From Teratosphaeria epicoccoides (Eukaryota; Ascomycota; Dothideomycetes; Mycosphaerellales; Teratosphaeriaceae), in assembly GCA_021401465.1 (NCBI GenBank), contig JADDMT010000197.1, positions 1 through 41,764 on the forward strand: 41,764 bases of DNA, given 5' to 3'. How positions within the stretch are numbered: the first letter of the stretch is position 1; the number at the start of each line of letters is the position of its first letter. The notes beneath the pieces are model-generated. The model worked only from the letters and a program-made list of their open reading frames with translations. It searched no databases and was not told the DNA's origin. The translations under genes were made by a program, and so were the position numbers. Positions 29,817-40,158 of this stretch are shown in pieces.

Positions 29817-32800
29817 CTACTCAAACCTCCCAGTCAAACCTTTCCCCAACGCACTACTGTTCCGCCTCATCTGCGCGATCCTCCTCGTGTTCTCTACTCG
29901 CCGCTTTGCACTCGCCTCAACAATCGCCTTGCGCTCCTCAGCGCGCGCCTGATACGCGAGCGAAGACTTCTTGCTGCCGCCTATCTTGATGCCACTGCCG
30001 CTGTTTTCCCTGCTGAGAGTCGAGGTAGCCACACCCGTCGTTGCCATGTTGGTGGTTGCACGCCGCAGCAAAGATGGAGCCTTGAAGGCTGTCGCAGCGG
30101 GAGCAGCCCAGGCTGGTCGCCCACTTGCAGAGCCGGTGGCAGAGGATGCACTAGAGCCTCGTCTTAGGCTCAGCCGGTCCACGACGGCTGGCTTTGTCGC
30201 CGTGCGACGGAGGGTTGCTGGCAGTCGAGGTGGGGGCATCGCTCTCGCGTCGAAGTCGTCTGGACTTGGTGCGAAGTCGCCGTCATTCTGATTAGTTTCT
30301 TCTTCGAGTTCGTCGTTCTCGTCAGCAAGGAGACCTTCGTTGTCGCGAAAGCCGTATTCGTCCTCTGACTCGGACGCTGACAGGTCGACCCTAGGCGCAG
30401 CGACGATCGTCTCTGGCTCCTCGAGGAGGAAGCTCAAGCTCTCTCTAATCTCCAGCATCGAGGTTGGCTTTTTGAAGGCACTGAGCTGCGTCCTACGCAG
30501 CTTAGCAGCAGGTCGATCACATGCGGTCTCTTCGTCGGCTAGTCGTCGCTTGTTGCCGTTCACTTCGTCCAAAGCGACCGATCGAATGGGCGGCCGTTGA
30601 GAGTGTTGAGTCTCTTGCGCGACAGGCCGCTGAGAACCGTCTTCGGCATCGGAGAGATCTAGCATATCATCGCCATCGTCACCGTCCGCAATAGCCTTCA
30701 GGAAAGCGTCCTTGCCCCTGGTCTGCTTTCCCTGCGCCAGCCCGGCAATATTGTCATCTTGCAATAACAGCTTGCGCTTGCGAGCCTCTTCCCGTTGCCT
30801 CATTTGCCGTCTCCTCATCGCAATGTCGTCTTCATCCTCTTCGAGACCCCAAGCGTTTGCCTGTTTTCTTCTCAAAGTGCCAGTGGTTAAGTCCTTGTAC
30901 AACCTGTTGGTCTCCTCTTCATTCCTCATCCTCTCACGCTCGGCGAAGTGAGCCGCGAGAGCGCGCTCATCCACGTCGACGTGAGAGGAGTCGATCATGG
31001 CCCTGTCTTCCTCGGTCTCGGGTGCGATAAAGTCATCGCCACCGATACCCGTGTACTCGTCTTCAGATTCTTCGGCTTGCTCCTCCATCATCTGCCTTAT
31101 CTCCTTGTCGACCTCAGCGCGCTCGTCAGCTGTGAGTGCGTCCTTCCGGCGCCGAGCCATCTCCTGAACGGCATCCGTCTTCTTTGGCTTGGCTGCAGGA
31201 ATGAGTGCAGTAATTTCGTCGTCACTACTTTCCGCCAATATCCTTGCTTGCCTCCTCACCAGTCTCCCACGCCTGACCGGAGCCGCAGATGCCATTGGTG
31301 ATTCGCTAATGCGAAGGCGGACTGTCTCTTGGGTCTCGTGCTCCTCATCGATCAAGTCCAAGGTCGCCTCTCGACGAAGATCGGCACTGCACGGAGACGG
31401 TAGACCAGCATCTTGGGTGGGCTCCCATCCCGGAGTTCCACACAGCGTTGACGCGCCTCGGACCAGGCTGACGGGTGCAGGCGTCTGTGGAGCTTGTGTC
31501 TCTAGATTGAGCTTGATGCGTTGGCTACCAAGTACTTGCGAACCAGGAATGACACTGGCCTGACTCTCAGATTGCTGATCTTGCGAGCCCAGATCATACC
31601 GCTGAGGCAGACTTGGAGGCGTTGAGGTTGAGAAAGGCGGCGCAATACGTCTGAGGATGTCGAAAGAGTCTTCTTGTGTTGCCTGAGTAGGACTTTGCAT
31701 GGTCGCCTGGAATGCTTGTGTTGGGCTCATCAGCGCGGCGGATGTGTTATCAGCACAAAAGCCAAATGCTACAAATGGGTCATCCTCGCTCCCTGCAGCT
31801 TTTCCAGCCGCGACGAAGTTGGCGTTAAAGAGTTGGTCTTCAGCGTCTTCGTCATCCGGAATGATACGACTCTTTCGGAGCTTCCTCGATACGGGCTTTG
31901 GCGTCGTAACAGTCGAGCCATCAACCGTACGAAGTTCTGCGTCGACAATGGCAGAGTCATCAATAAAACCAACCTTCTCGGTGAGCTCAGGTTCCGTAGC
32001 TGCCTCGGGATCATGCTCTGTCGCTTCTTTATCGAGCTCTTCAGCGGCGTCATCGACCGACTGATTGCCCTCCTCGTCGCTGCCTTCAGTCTCGTCCTGC
32101 TCATCTTCAACATCCTCGTGGCGTGCTTCATCTTCGCTGCCTGATTCTTCGTAGTCAAAGTCCTCGTTCTCATCATCACTAACATCAGCAGGATTGGCAT
32201 TGCGCTCTACTTCTCCTTTAGCAGCAGCCCGTTCAGCCTTGCGTATGTCCTGAGCTTCCGAACGGGCCTTATCAAGCAGATTCTCAAACACCTCCGCCTC
32301 CCGCTCTCGTTCTTCCGCGGTCTGTATCTCGATGCCTTTGGCTTTTAGCTCCGCAATGCGCTCGAGCTGCTGTTGGTGCGCCTGCTCCTTAGCTTTTCTT
32401 CTCAGCTGAGCTTCGAGCATTTTCGGTCCCATCGACGGGCGGCCGACCTTCCTGCCGTTTTGCGGCTTCGCTTCGTATGCCCCGATAAGAGACAGATGGC
32501 GGAGCGTGTGAATGGCTTTGCTACCCACGCCCGGTCGAATCCCCGGCTTTGCCATGACCTTGTCAAAAGCTTGCAGGTGTGCTGGCATCGGCTCAATGAT
32601 CTCCAGGTCATCATCGTGGCTGTCTTGCTGAGGTTCCGGCATCGCCTTCTTCCCAAGCTTGGCGAGCTTAAATCCCTTTCTTGTGTCGCTTCCTGGCATT
32701 GTCTCGAACGGGTCGATCACCGTAGTTCGTCTGGACGCAGACTTCCGCGCAGCTGCGCGTGATGAGGTCAGAACATCTGCAACATCAGGAAGCTCATCGT

Positions 32801-34040
32801 CCGAGTCCGCAATCTGTGCGAGGCTCGTGATGCTGTCCTCACGCGCAGGGACAAGCTTGCTCAACGCGCCTTGCTCAACAATTGCAGCCTGTTTCTGCAA
32901 AGGCGTAGGTCCAGCTGTGGGTGGGCTTGACGGCGGCGTGCTGACAGGTTCTTTGCGATGGGAGCCGGAGCCGTCACTTTTTGGCGCAGGGGATGATTGC
33001 TGAGGAGTGCCTGGTGCGCACATCTCATGCTCAGCCTGAGGGGTTGGCCTAACATTGAATCGCGCTATGAGATCTAGCGTGGTAAACTTCTTTTTGACCT
33101 TCATTTGATGAGCAAGTGCCTGTTGACGTGCCATGCGCTGTGTCTCGCGCTCCATCTCCAGTAAAGCCTTCTTGCTGGCTTTTCGCGCAGGTCGAGCTGC
33201 GTCAGACATGATCCGTTCTATGTCTGGGTCAAGTTCGTGTCGCGAGCCGTCCATTGCATCGTCAGACAGATCAGATGAAGCATCCGCAGACGGGCTGGAT
33301 CGTAGTTCTTTCCGCCTGGGCCGCTGCTTCTTGCCGTGCCTCCGATTGATGGACGTGTCCTGCTGGACTTCTGCTAGCCGGCGCCGTTGATGCTGCTCAG
33401 TCTCTTCCGCCTCACGGCGCATTCGCTCTTCTCGTTTCTGCGCAACTAGCTCCGCCAGCCTTTCTTTCCTGCCAAGCGGGTTGCTTGGAAGCTCATCGTC
33501 GTTGCCATCATCGCCTGCCTTCGCAGGGCTCACGAACAGGCCGCTGACATCGCTCCCGATTGGTGTCCCGGACAGTGATCTCGTGCCAGTAGATCGTGCC
33601 CTGAGCGGGGTCCGTGAGTACAGATCATCGTCCTCATCCTCGCCAACCTTTGAGTCATTGGCATTGACTGGTGGCGAGAACGCCATGCGCAGCGCACTTG
33701 ACTTAGCATATCGGTGCGGCGAGCGGCTTAGATCCAGCATCCGCCTTGCAGCTCGGCCTTTGGGTCGTGGTAAATCATCGTCATCTGCGTCGTCACCAGA
33801 ACTTGACACCGCTTCACATGGGGCCTTTCGTGGTCCTGAATTGGAGTCCTGAAGGTCGATACGGGCTGAGGGAAGCACTACGACTTCTTGCGCAGAAGGA
33901 GATGGCGTCGTCTCATTTTCAATGTCCGCCATCATCTTAGCTATCTTGGTCCTCGGCGTAAGCAATTCAGGCATTGGCGAGTCTGCAGCTCGCTCGGAAG
34001 GGCTCGCCATCGAGCCCGATCGATGCGGTATGGCTATCAT
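29817..34040 (-). CDS. MRC1: Mrc1/Claspin, DNA replication checkpoint mediator
   Basis: Mrc1 travels with the replication fork and passes the ATR/Mec1 signal to the effector kinase Rad53/Chk2. This intronless ORF encodes 1,407 residues from the ATG at 34040, or 1,397 from the ATG at 34010 (MASPSERAADSP), which may be the true start. The N-terminus has ELLTPRTKIAKMMADI. Acidic DDDD/SSDDE-rich segments and coiled-coil stretches follow. A cluster of SQ/TQ sites (about residues 770-900, for example SPTQATQED, GSQVLGSQ, EPTQD, EHETQE) fits the kinase-target domain. The MRC1-like domain is at about 985-1130, with EDEYTGIGGDDFIAPETEED, HFAERERMRNEEETNRLYKD and ANAWGLEEDEDD. Acidic and basic low complexity dominate elsewhere, as usual for the family. 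It is divergent from the PPR gene. Confidence 0.9.
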   Translation of the reverse strand: MIAIPHRSGSMASPSERAADSPMPELLTPRTKIAKMMADIENETTPSPSAQEVVVLPSARIDLQDSNSGPRKAPCEAVSSSGDDADDDDLPRPKGRAARRMLDLSRSPHRYAKSSALRMAFSPPVNANDSKVGEDEDDDLYSRTPLRARSTGTRSLSGTPIGSDVSGLFVSPAKAGDDGNDDELPSNPLGRKERLAELVAQKREERMRREAEETEQHQRRRLAEVQQDTSINRRHGKKQRPRRKELRSSPSADASSDLSDDAMDGSRHELDPDIERIMSDAARPARKASKKALLEMERETQRMARQQALAHQMKVKKKFTTLDLIARFNVRPTPQAEHEMCAPGTPQQSSPAPKSDGSGSHRKEPVSTPPSSPPTAGPTPLQKQAAIVEQGALSKLVPAREDSITSLAQIADSDDELPDVADVLTSSRAAARKSASRRTTVIDPFETMPGSDTRKGFKLAKLGKKAMPEPQQDSHDDDLEIIEPMPAHLQAFDKVMAKPGIRPGVGSKAIHTLRHLSLIGAYEAKPQNGRKVGRPSMGPKMLEAQLRRKAKEQAHQQQLERIAELKAKGIEIQTAEEREREAEVFENLLDKARSEAQDIRKAERAAAKGEVERNANPADVSDDENEDFDYEESGSEDEARHEDVEDEQDETEGSDEEGNQSVDDAAEELDKEATEHDPEAATEPELTEKVGFIDDSAIVDAELRTVDGSTVTTPKPVSRKLRKSRIIPDDEDAEDQLFNANFVAAGKAAGSEDDPFVAFGFCADNTSAALMSPTQAFQATMQSPTQATQEDSFDILRRIAPPFSTSTPPSLPQRYDLGSQDQQSESQASVIPGSQVLGSQRIKLNLETQAPQTPAPVSLVRGASTLCGTPGWEPTQDAGLPSPCSADLRREATLDLIDEEHETQETVRLRISESPMASAAPVRRGRLVRRQARILAESSDDEITALIPAAKPKKTDAVQEMARRRKDALTADERAEVDKEIRQMMEEQAEESEDEYTGIGGDDFIAPETEEDRAMIDSSHVDVDERALAAHFAERERMRNEEETNRLYKDLTTGTLRRKQANAWGLEEDEDDIAMRRRQMRQREEARKRKLLLQDDNIAGLAQGKQTRGKDAFLKAIADGDDGDDMLDLSDAEDGSQRPVAQETQHSQRPPIRSVALDEVNGNKRRLADEETACDRPAAKLRRTQLSAFKKPTSMLEIRESLSFLLEEPETIVAAPRVDLSASESEDEYGFRDNEGLLADENDELEEETNQNDGDFAPSPDDFDARAMPPPRLPATLRRTATKPAVVDRLSLRRGSSASSATGSASGRPAWAAPAATAFKAPSLLRRATTNMATTGVATSTLSRENSGSGIKIGGSKKSSLAYQARAEERKAIVEASAKRRVENTRRIAQMRRNSSALGKGLTGRFE

Positions 34041-34317
34041 CGACGCATGCAGTCTGGAAAGATGCTGCTCGCTGCCGATGCTCCTGTTGGGATGTTGGAG
34101 AGCAATACCATGTTAGATGCAAGCCCCAGTGTTGATCAGTGAAGCAGAAGACGCGTTCTGGAGACGCGACTGGAAGATGAAAGAAAACGCGCTACGGTGA
34201 AACTTTGTCGCGCTGTTGTGGAACTTCAATGTTTGGACACTCGTGGAAGGCACGAGGCCAAATATCATCGCGATCGCTCTTGCCTCACTATTGCTGACTC
34301 GCCATGCGCAGCAGTCG
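34041..34317. promoter_or_regulatory. Divergent promoter region between MRC1 and the PPR gene
   Basis: This 277 bp region lies between divergent start codons. It contains AGACGCGACTGG near 34162, which includes an ACGCG core similar to the MBF/MluI cell-cycle box. The GACGCAT near 34042 is weaker. An MBF link is an inference that would suit a replication gene. Confidence 0.4.
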
Positions 34318-37300
34318 ATGCAGCGTTTGGGATGTCTGAGGGATCCGCTTAGTCGAACATTGTGCACGATTCGGAGCTCAACACGTGTACAGCCTGCCAT
34401 CCGATACAACCTGGTCCGTTCCGTGCTCAAATGCAGCCGTATTCACAGCAGCGAAGATGCAGCTACAGCACACCATGACGAGAATGCGGCAGTGCTCAGC
34501 GCCAGCAGACTTTCAACAAGTTTTCTGGACGACTCGACGCGACATGGTCGTTCTGCAAGTAGCAATCACGACAGCGCAAGTCGTTCTGAAGCGGAGGGAA
34601 GTGAAAGCCCGGCGGAGAGCGACATGTCACATGATGGAGCCACGGCGGGAGTCCCTGTCGCCGTGCTTCAAGGAGGGACGGGGGAAGGCCACTGGCGGCA
34701 CGTTGGCTCTGCAGTGAAGAAGGCAGCTTTGGCCCGCAGAATGACGAAGCGCGTTCAGTCGAAGCTCATAAAACGGAAAGCACAGTGCGCTCGGCATATC
34801 GGACGTCACCGATACCTTGACGGAAACTTGCCGGCTGTGTTCGATGAAACTCTGCGCCTGCTTGAGCGCGCAAGCGTAATGGGCAATGATATGGACTCCA
34901 AGCGGAAGGAAGTCGTGCGTCTGCCGCAGGATGTTAGGGTTACTTTTCGAGGAAACGCCTCACAGACCATACTGGAGATGATGCACCGGACCGGCAGCCA
35001 TGCGCAGGTTGTTCATTTCTCGGAAGATCAAGCCGTCACCAGCGACCTGAACAACCCGCCGGACAGTATTTCTGGTGGGGGGGGCCAACCACTAGGCTTC
35101 AATGCTTTGACCCTCTGGGGAACGCCTGCCGAAAATGACGCTGCATTGAAACTGCTGCCAGAAATGGTAATGCCCATCCATGCTGGCCGATCCCTATCCG
35201 AAGAGCTGAAGATCGGAGATTTCGAGATAGACATCAGCAACGACAAAATTACGGACTCAGAGGATCCTCACTCTAAGACGGCAGTGTGCCGTCCTGAATT
35301 GGCACAGTCAGCGGAAGGAACGTCGTCAGGACCTTCGGGGAAAACCCGACTAGTTGCTGCAACTGAGCCATGGGGCGAAGAGCAAGAAAAGTCGGATGTA
35401 ACTGCTCCAATTAGGCAGCAGCAATCGACAACCAACAGTTCAGGTCCCCAGGAGCAGTCAGTGGTCCGTCCCGTGTGGCACACTAGCACTCAAGATTCGA
35501 TATTGCTTTGGGACTTTCTTCTTCGTAGACCAGCTGAGGGCCAATCGACGCTGTTCGAAAGGTCCAGATTTGACATCGATTCTGCTACGGCGCTCTCGCA
35601 TTATGTCAGTTTTCTGACGAGCTCGATACCCCGGCTCTTGCGACGGCGGATCGTAGGTAGATTGGCGGCAGGTGAAAATGGGCAGCAGAGCAGAACGACC
35701 ATAAAGCAGGAGGTCTCGGCTGAGCTGGTCTCGGTTTTCAACGACCGCAGTGTAGAGCGCTTTATGACTTTCGAAGCTTTGACTTGTGCATTACAATTCG
35801 CCGTTCGGATCTCGAACTACGATCTCATGCGTCAGCTATTTTCAGCCGTGGAGACCAATTCTTTCTACGAGATGGATCCCTCAAACTTCAACGTCATGTT
35901 GGCTGCTGCGGCCAAACGAGAGGATGTCCACAACTTTAGGCAGACGCTACGAATCATGATCCGGCGGAACATCCGGCCAACCTGGAGGACCTGGTCATGC
36001 TTGCACGACCTGGCCTGGCGGCTCATGAACAGAGACCAGGCCTTGCGGACCACCAAAAGGCTACAAAAGAACGGCCTGCTCAGCACACCAGAGGCTTTGA
36101 GACATGCGTCACGCAGCATTATTGAAAAAGACCTGGTCTTCTACCTTCAACGCTATCCAAACTTCTCTCTGCGCAAGTACCTTGTTCGATGTGATCAGTT
36201 GTGGGGTGTTGCCCACACAGGGCCGCGTTTGAGCTCGGGCCACCGCTTTGCAACAGTACCGAGAGTATGGCTAAGCACCTCCACGGCGAATCGCATGATC
36301 AATGTATTGCTGTTGCGAGGCATGCTGTCAGAGGCCATGGAGGTTCTTCGCAGCCTGGAAGCTGCGGGTGAGAGCCCAGACAACGTGACTTTGAACACTT
36401 TTCTGAGCTTCCATCTACACTCGCAGAATGCCGCAGGAGCTGTGGCTATGATTCAAGACATTGGCACGTTTAAAAATCAAGCTACAGCACGAGCCACCGT
36501 CAATTTTGATGAGTCAACATATACGATGCTCTTGAGTCTAGCTAAGAGCCGTCGCTGCTTCAACATGGCGCGCGTAGTGTGGCGCTACGCTTGCAGTGCT
36601 GGTCAGGTCAGCGCGCGAATGGAAGGGCAAATGCTGGCCAGCTTGTGGAGCTACGTTCCTGCCTTGCCATCTCGTAGGTTCCGAGAGACGCGTGCTGTCA
36701 AGGAGGGAGAGGCCAGGCTCAATTCATCCATGGGCAGCGAGGCTCCCGGGTCACATCAGAACGATGGCTCTCCAAGTCCTGGCTTGTCAAGAAACCAGAT
36801 TTTCCATGGATGGATGGGCAAATTCGCCGTCGGCGTTTCGGATGGACTCCCGATCCTTCGACGAGGCATGTCGAATGCCTCGGGTATGACGAGTCGCGAG
36901 CACGAGATACTTCAGCTGTCTGCCCAACCTCGCAATGACAACACGTTCACCGCAGACTCGCCGGCTGATTTTGCTCAACAAGACGAGCTGGAGGCCAAAT
37001 CAACGGCGCCGTCGATCGCGCATGAAAAGGGCAAGCGTCGTCAAGATCGGCTGCGCGAAATGTTCGAGACGGATTTAAGGGAGACCACGAGCCTTAGACC
37101 CAAGTACCCATTCGCTGAGATGCTGCAGATGGCGTTTGAAGAGGACGACAGGTGGCATCAAAGCGGGATGGGGACCGTTGTGCCCAGCAAAAACCCAGAT
37201 CTTGCTGTACAATTGGCAGACGCAGATGATCAAGAGAAAACGAGGCTTCTCGCAGGAATGTTCGAGCAAATGCTGCAGAATGGCATCGAAGTTCCAATGG

Positions 37301-37350
37301 TGGTTGGCAATGCGTGGCTGCCGCAACATGCAGAGCATGTCGACGAGTGA
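34318..37350 (+). CDS. Pentatricopeptide-repeat (PPR) protein, probably mitochondrial
   Basis: The protein is 1,010 residues from the ATG at 34318 (MQRLGCLRDPLSRTL). The N-terminus is rich in Arg, Ser and Leu and poor in acidic residues over the first ~45 positions, as in a mitochondrial presequence. PPR-like helical pairs are visible at about residues 483-595 (SNFNVMLAAAAKREDVHNF, RPTWRTWSCLHDLAWR), 658-718 (RMINVLLLRGMLSEAMEVL, DNVTLNTFLS) and 731-775 (STYTMLLSLAKSRRCFNMA). Fungal PPR proteins bind mitochondrial transcripts and act in RNA stability or translation; the target here is unknown. The middle and C-terminal parts are low complexity. Upstream in-frame sequence contains no ATG between 34216 and 34318. 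Confidence 0.8.
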   Translation: MQRLGCLRDPLSRTLCTIRSSTRVQPAIRYNLVRSVLKCSRIHSSEDAATAHHDENAAVLSASRLSTSFLDDSTRHGRSASSNHDSASRSEAEGSESPAESDMSHDGATAGVPVAVLQGGTGEGHWRHVGSAVKKAALARRMTKRVQSKLIKRKAQCARHIGRHRYLDGNLPAVFDETLRLLERASVMGNDMDSKRKEVVRLPQDVRVTFRGNASQTILEMMHRTGSHAQVVHFSEDQAVTSDLNNPPDSISGGGGQPLGFNALTLWGTPAENDAALKLLPEMVMPIHAGRSLSEELKIGDFEIDISNDKITDSEDPHSKTAVCRPELAQSAEGTSSGPSGKTRLVAATEPWGEEQEKSDVTAPIRQQQSTTNSSGPQEQSVVRPVWHTSTQDSILLWDFLLRRPAEGQSTLFERSRFDIDSATALSHYVSFLTSSIPRLLRRRIVGRLAAGENGQQSRTTIKQEVSAELVSVFNDRSVERFMTFEALTCALQFAVRISNYDLMRQLFSAVETNSFYEMDPSNFNVMLAAAAKREDVHNFRQTLRIMIRRNIRPTWRTWSCLHDLAWRLMNRDQALRTTKRLQKNGLLSTPEALRHASRSIIEKDLVFYLQRYPNFSLRKYLVRCDQLWGVAHTGPRLSSGHRFATVPRVWLSTSTANRMINVLLLRGMLSEAMEVLRSLEAAGESPDNVTLNTFLSFHLHSQNAAGAVAMIQDIGTFKNQATARATVNFDESTYTMLLSLAKSRRCFNMARVVWRYACSAGQVSARMEGQMLASLWSYVPALPSRRFRETRAVKEGEARLNSSMGSEAPGSHQNDGSPSPGLSRNQIFHGWMGKFAVGVSDGLPILRRGMSNASGMTSREHEILQLSAQPRNDNTFTADSPADFAQQDELEAKSTAPSIAHEKGKRRQDRLREMFETDLRETTSLRPKYPFAEMLQMAFEEDDRWHQSGMGTVVPSKNPDLAVQLADADDQEKTRLLAGMFEQMLQNGIEVPMVVGNAWLPQHAEHVDE

Positions 37351-37730
37351 TGGCAAGGCGAGCGCGAATGAATGATGTGCTGCTGTGATCTGTTACGCAT
37401 GGCGATGGTGTTGGGAGGGAACCGGAGGCCTGTATGTACTGTACGTCGAATACCAACTACGAGCCTCTGCTTTGAGTCCGGAGTTGTGTCTCCGAGCAAC
37501 CTTCTATGCGTCACTCTCCATGGAGTTTGTTGTTCAAAGCAGGTACATGTAGGAACGACGCCTAACCACTGGACTGACTGCGGAAAGGACGGCGGTCTAA
37601 ATGTGCCAATTCCACATGCATGTGTTTTTTGATATCACGTGTTTGCTCGAATTAAGCTGGTTATTGCCAAATATCACTTCACTAGCGATTGTTATTGTGA
37701 TTCAATGCTATTGTCAGCTTAGTTATAAGT
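37351..37730. other. 3' region of the PPR gene and right edge of the gene island
   Basis: Unique-looking sequence continues to about 37640, then grades into AT-rich DNA and, by about 37740, into CTA/TAG-rich sequence typical of the mutated repeats. No gene was recognised. Confidence 0.5.
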
Positions 37731-37779
37731 GATTCCTCCTTGCCGCTATCAACTTACTATGTTATACCCTTAGATTACT

Positions 37780-38338
37780 ATAATATCGCTCCTAACAAGG
37801 TACCAAAATAGCTGAAGAATCCACTACTAGCTTACCTGAACCTGAGCTGCTACCTCTAGCGCTAGTGTAAGTTGTTTCTATACTTATAGCGTACTTATAG
37901 AGGTAGTCGCTAACTTGTAGTAGTAGTTTACACTGTCTAGAGACTAAGAATACCGCTAATTAGTAGTATAAGTCTGAAGAGAGCTAGTAGTACAATTACA
38001 ACACTAGCCTCAAGGAGAAAGATGCCCTCCTACGCAAGTATGACATAGCTAGCTATATTATAGAGGCTAACAAAGGCAAGCTAGCTATTAATCTATGTAA
38101 CGAATGCACTAAGCGTAGTTCTGAGTGTAGGGTCTAGTCCTAGTGTAATGATGCGGCTTGCACATTCTGTAAGCGTAATAATCGCGTTAGATGTTACACT
38201 AATCGCTAGCATAAGCTGTTAATTAAGGAGAAAATAGGGGCAGTTAAGTCAAGGCTTACTACAATTAAACTACGACTAGACGCATTCGACATGCGCATTA
38301 ACGCGCAGCTTAGTAATATAGACATCTTGAAAACCTAA
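37780..38338 (+). pseudogene. RIP-mutated cysteine-rich ORF remnant, repeat-associated
   Basis: In one plus-strand frame ending at the TAA at 38336-38338, a cysteine-rich block begins at 38096 (CNECTKRSSECR, then C....CTFCKR, RCYTNR). An amphipathic helix-like stretch follows (KEKIGAVKSRLTT, LRLDAFDMRINAQLSN). The spacing resembles zinc-binding clusters followed by a coiled coil, as in fungal transposon-associated or transcription-factor-like proteins. Two TAG stops inside the block and others upstream are of RIP type. No family was identified. Confidence 0.4.
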
Positions 38339-38434
38339 CCCCTAAGCAGTATAAAGTACAAAGAGTAGACTAAGTAGAGCTAAGTTAGCTAAGTAGGTAC
38401 TAGTAGTATACTAGTAGTATCTTACTAGCTCGGC

Positions 38435-38603
38435 CTACTTGGCCCTACTCCTAGCCACTCAATTCACGGGCTCGTTAGCCTTCCTACTCATTCCTACTCG
38501 TAGGCATGCTTATTTAACGGCTTTCTACTCGACCGCTACTTACCTACACTTGTACGCTCCTCTGACATGTACGTCTACTTAGCCCTACTCCTAGCCATGC
38601 AAT
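38435..38603 (+). repeat. Pair of ~28 bp direct repeats
   Basis: CTACTT-GCCCTACTCCTAGCCA occurs at about 38435-38462 and 38575-38603, 140 bp apart, with small differences. The intervening sequence is rich in CTACTC/CCTACT words. The stretch could be a short interspersed repeat; its boundaries were not resolved. Confidence 0.45.
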
Positions 38604-38640
38604 CTGGCGACAGGCATCACTACTAAGTGTTAGCGATATA

Positions 38641-39985
38641 TAGTAGTTAGAATGAAACTTGTCTTTAGACTGCCCCCTTACATAGCTCATTTACCGTACT
38701 AGCTACTATGCTGCTGTCTCTACGCTATAGGTAGTCTCCGAAGCCTTCTATAGTCGACGGCTGTAGCTTGTAAGTCATCTACATCCTCCTATGCCTTTCC
38801 TCATACGCTTAGAGGCGCATCTAGTCCGTAACCTATTCGACAATCTTGTCTTCGACCTCTACGCTCTCTAACATTCCCTCATACTTCTTGACTGCTAGAA
38901 ACCGAAGTCGAGGCAGCCGAGCAGCTACAATAGTCATGTAGAGTACAAACTGCTTAGAGTACACGAAACTGCAGATGTCCGCATTAATGTCATCTGAATT
39001 CTAGTAAATACATACACACTTGCCTGCTATGTTAGTAGTAGCTAAGTAGCTACTACGACTAAAATATGCTACTGTCGAATCATATCTACCTGCTATTGCC
39101 ATATCAAATCAGCAGGGACTACAGCTCTTACTAGCATGCTAGTCTTATAGGAGCTAAGAAACAAGTAAACTATAAGTAATACTATCTCCGCTAGCTCGCT
39201 AGACTTCAGGAAACACGGCTAGACCCCTGTTTAGAATACTACTATGTCTCTACGCCCGCCTGCTCGCTAGCCTACTATAGCCTCAGAAACATGTGTCGAG
39301 ATACACATATGCACTTGTTAGCGCATCTCGTTCCTCTGCACGTAGTACTAGACGATGAACGGCTTGTTCATTGTGCTATTCAAAGTAGCCAAGTTGTTGC
39401 GGCTCCTATAACGACGTCGCTAAACTCGCCCTGTAGACGCTGTCTAAACTGTAGAGAGAACTCGTCGTATAATAGCTCTATGTCGTATGTATTCTACAGG
39501 CCTTAGTAGAATGCCTAGGTGTACTAGTCTTCTGTCTTGTACTTGACATTGACCTTCTTTTAGCCTGACTGATTAGCGTCTTCTGTCTTTATCACAATGA
39601 AGACAACCTTCCTATTCCTTTTGCTCCTAAACACACGGACCCCCCTAAAACTCATCTAAGGGGCGTTAGGGGTCCCATTGTAACTGACGACGATTAGCCT
39701 GCTAAAGAAAAGCTCATGTGTACCTAGCGGTCTAGTAAGTAGCACTCTAAACACCTTGTTTGTGATTAGGGGTAGTACACTATTAGCCCGCTCCCTTGTT
39801 ACGCGACTCGCTATGTCCTCCCCTTTAAAGATCTTCTTGAACGGCAGGATTTTGACGCGTCTAGTAAACATGAAGTTAGTGACTAGTCGTCATATCTTAG
39901 GGTTAACTGCATACTTATTCCTATTCTAGGTTAGCCGCCTAGCGCAGCTGTCCTTGTAGTTGTCGTGCTAGCTGATTATCATAGG
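38641..39985 (-). mobile_element. Element D: unidentified RIP-mutated element interior
   Basis: It lies directly after the 158 bp LTR-like repeat at 39986-40143, read on the minus strand, so it is in the place where an element interior is expected. A minus-strand frame is open at 39871-39656 (KILPFKKIFKGEDIA, PLGTHELFFSRLIVVSY) and continues past RIP-type stops with RSKRNRKVVFIVIKTED. It shows no RT, integrase or zinc-knuckle motif and does not resemble the gag of element A, although the repeat beside it is the same. The family is not recognised. Confidence 0.45.
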
Positions 39986-40143
39986 TAAACGACGTATACA
40001 CAGGGGTTCATGTAGTATTCAACAAGTACGATAGGGAGAGAGGGACTATCTGCTAGCTGTCTGGTCTTTTATAGCCAGCCTCGTCAGGGGTCGCGTCGCA
40101 TAGGCCCTAGCCTGTGCTAAGACTTAGGGCCTCGCCCTTCACA
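39986..40143 (-). repeat. 158 bp LTR-like repeat, second copy
   Basis: It has the same length and orientation as 5153-5310: it starts TGTGAAGGGC at 40143 and ends GTCGTTTA at 39986. The two copies are near-identical; their few differences are mainly C/T and G/A. The sequences beyond both ends differ from those at the first copy, so the ends are sharp. Confidence 0.8.
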
Positions 40144-40146
40144 TTA

Positions 40147-40158
40147 CCCCCCCCCCCC
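40147..40158 (+). repeat. Run of 12 C
   Basis: An uninterrupted run of 12 cytosines lies 3 bp beyond the LTR-like repeat. It is a likely site of length error in sequencing or of replication slippage. Confidence 0.9.

Noticed and set aside
18300..37640. Secondary-metabolite or other functional gene cluster
   Set aside because: The neighbouring genes belong to unrelated housekeeping processes, with no synthase, transporter or pathway regulator.
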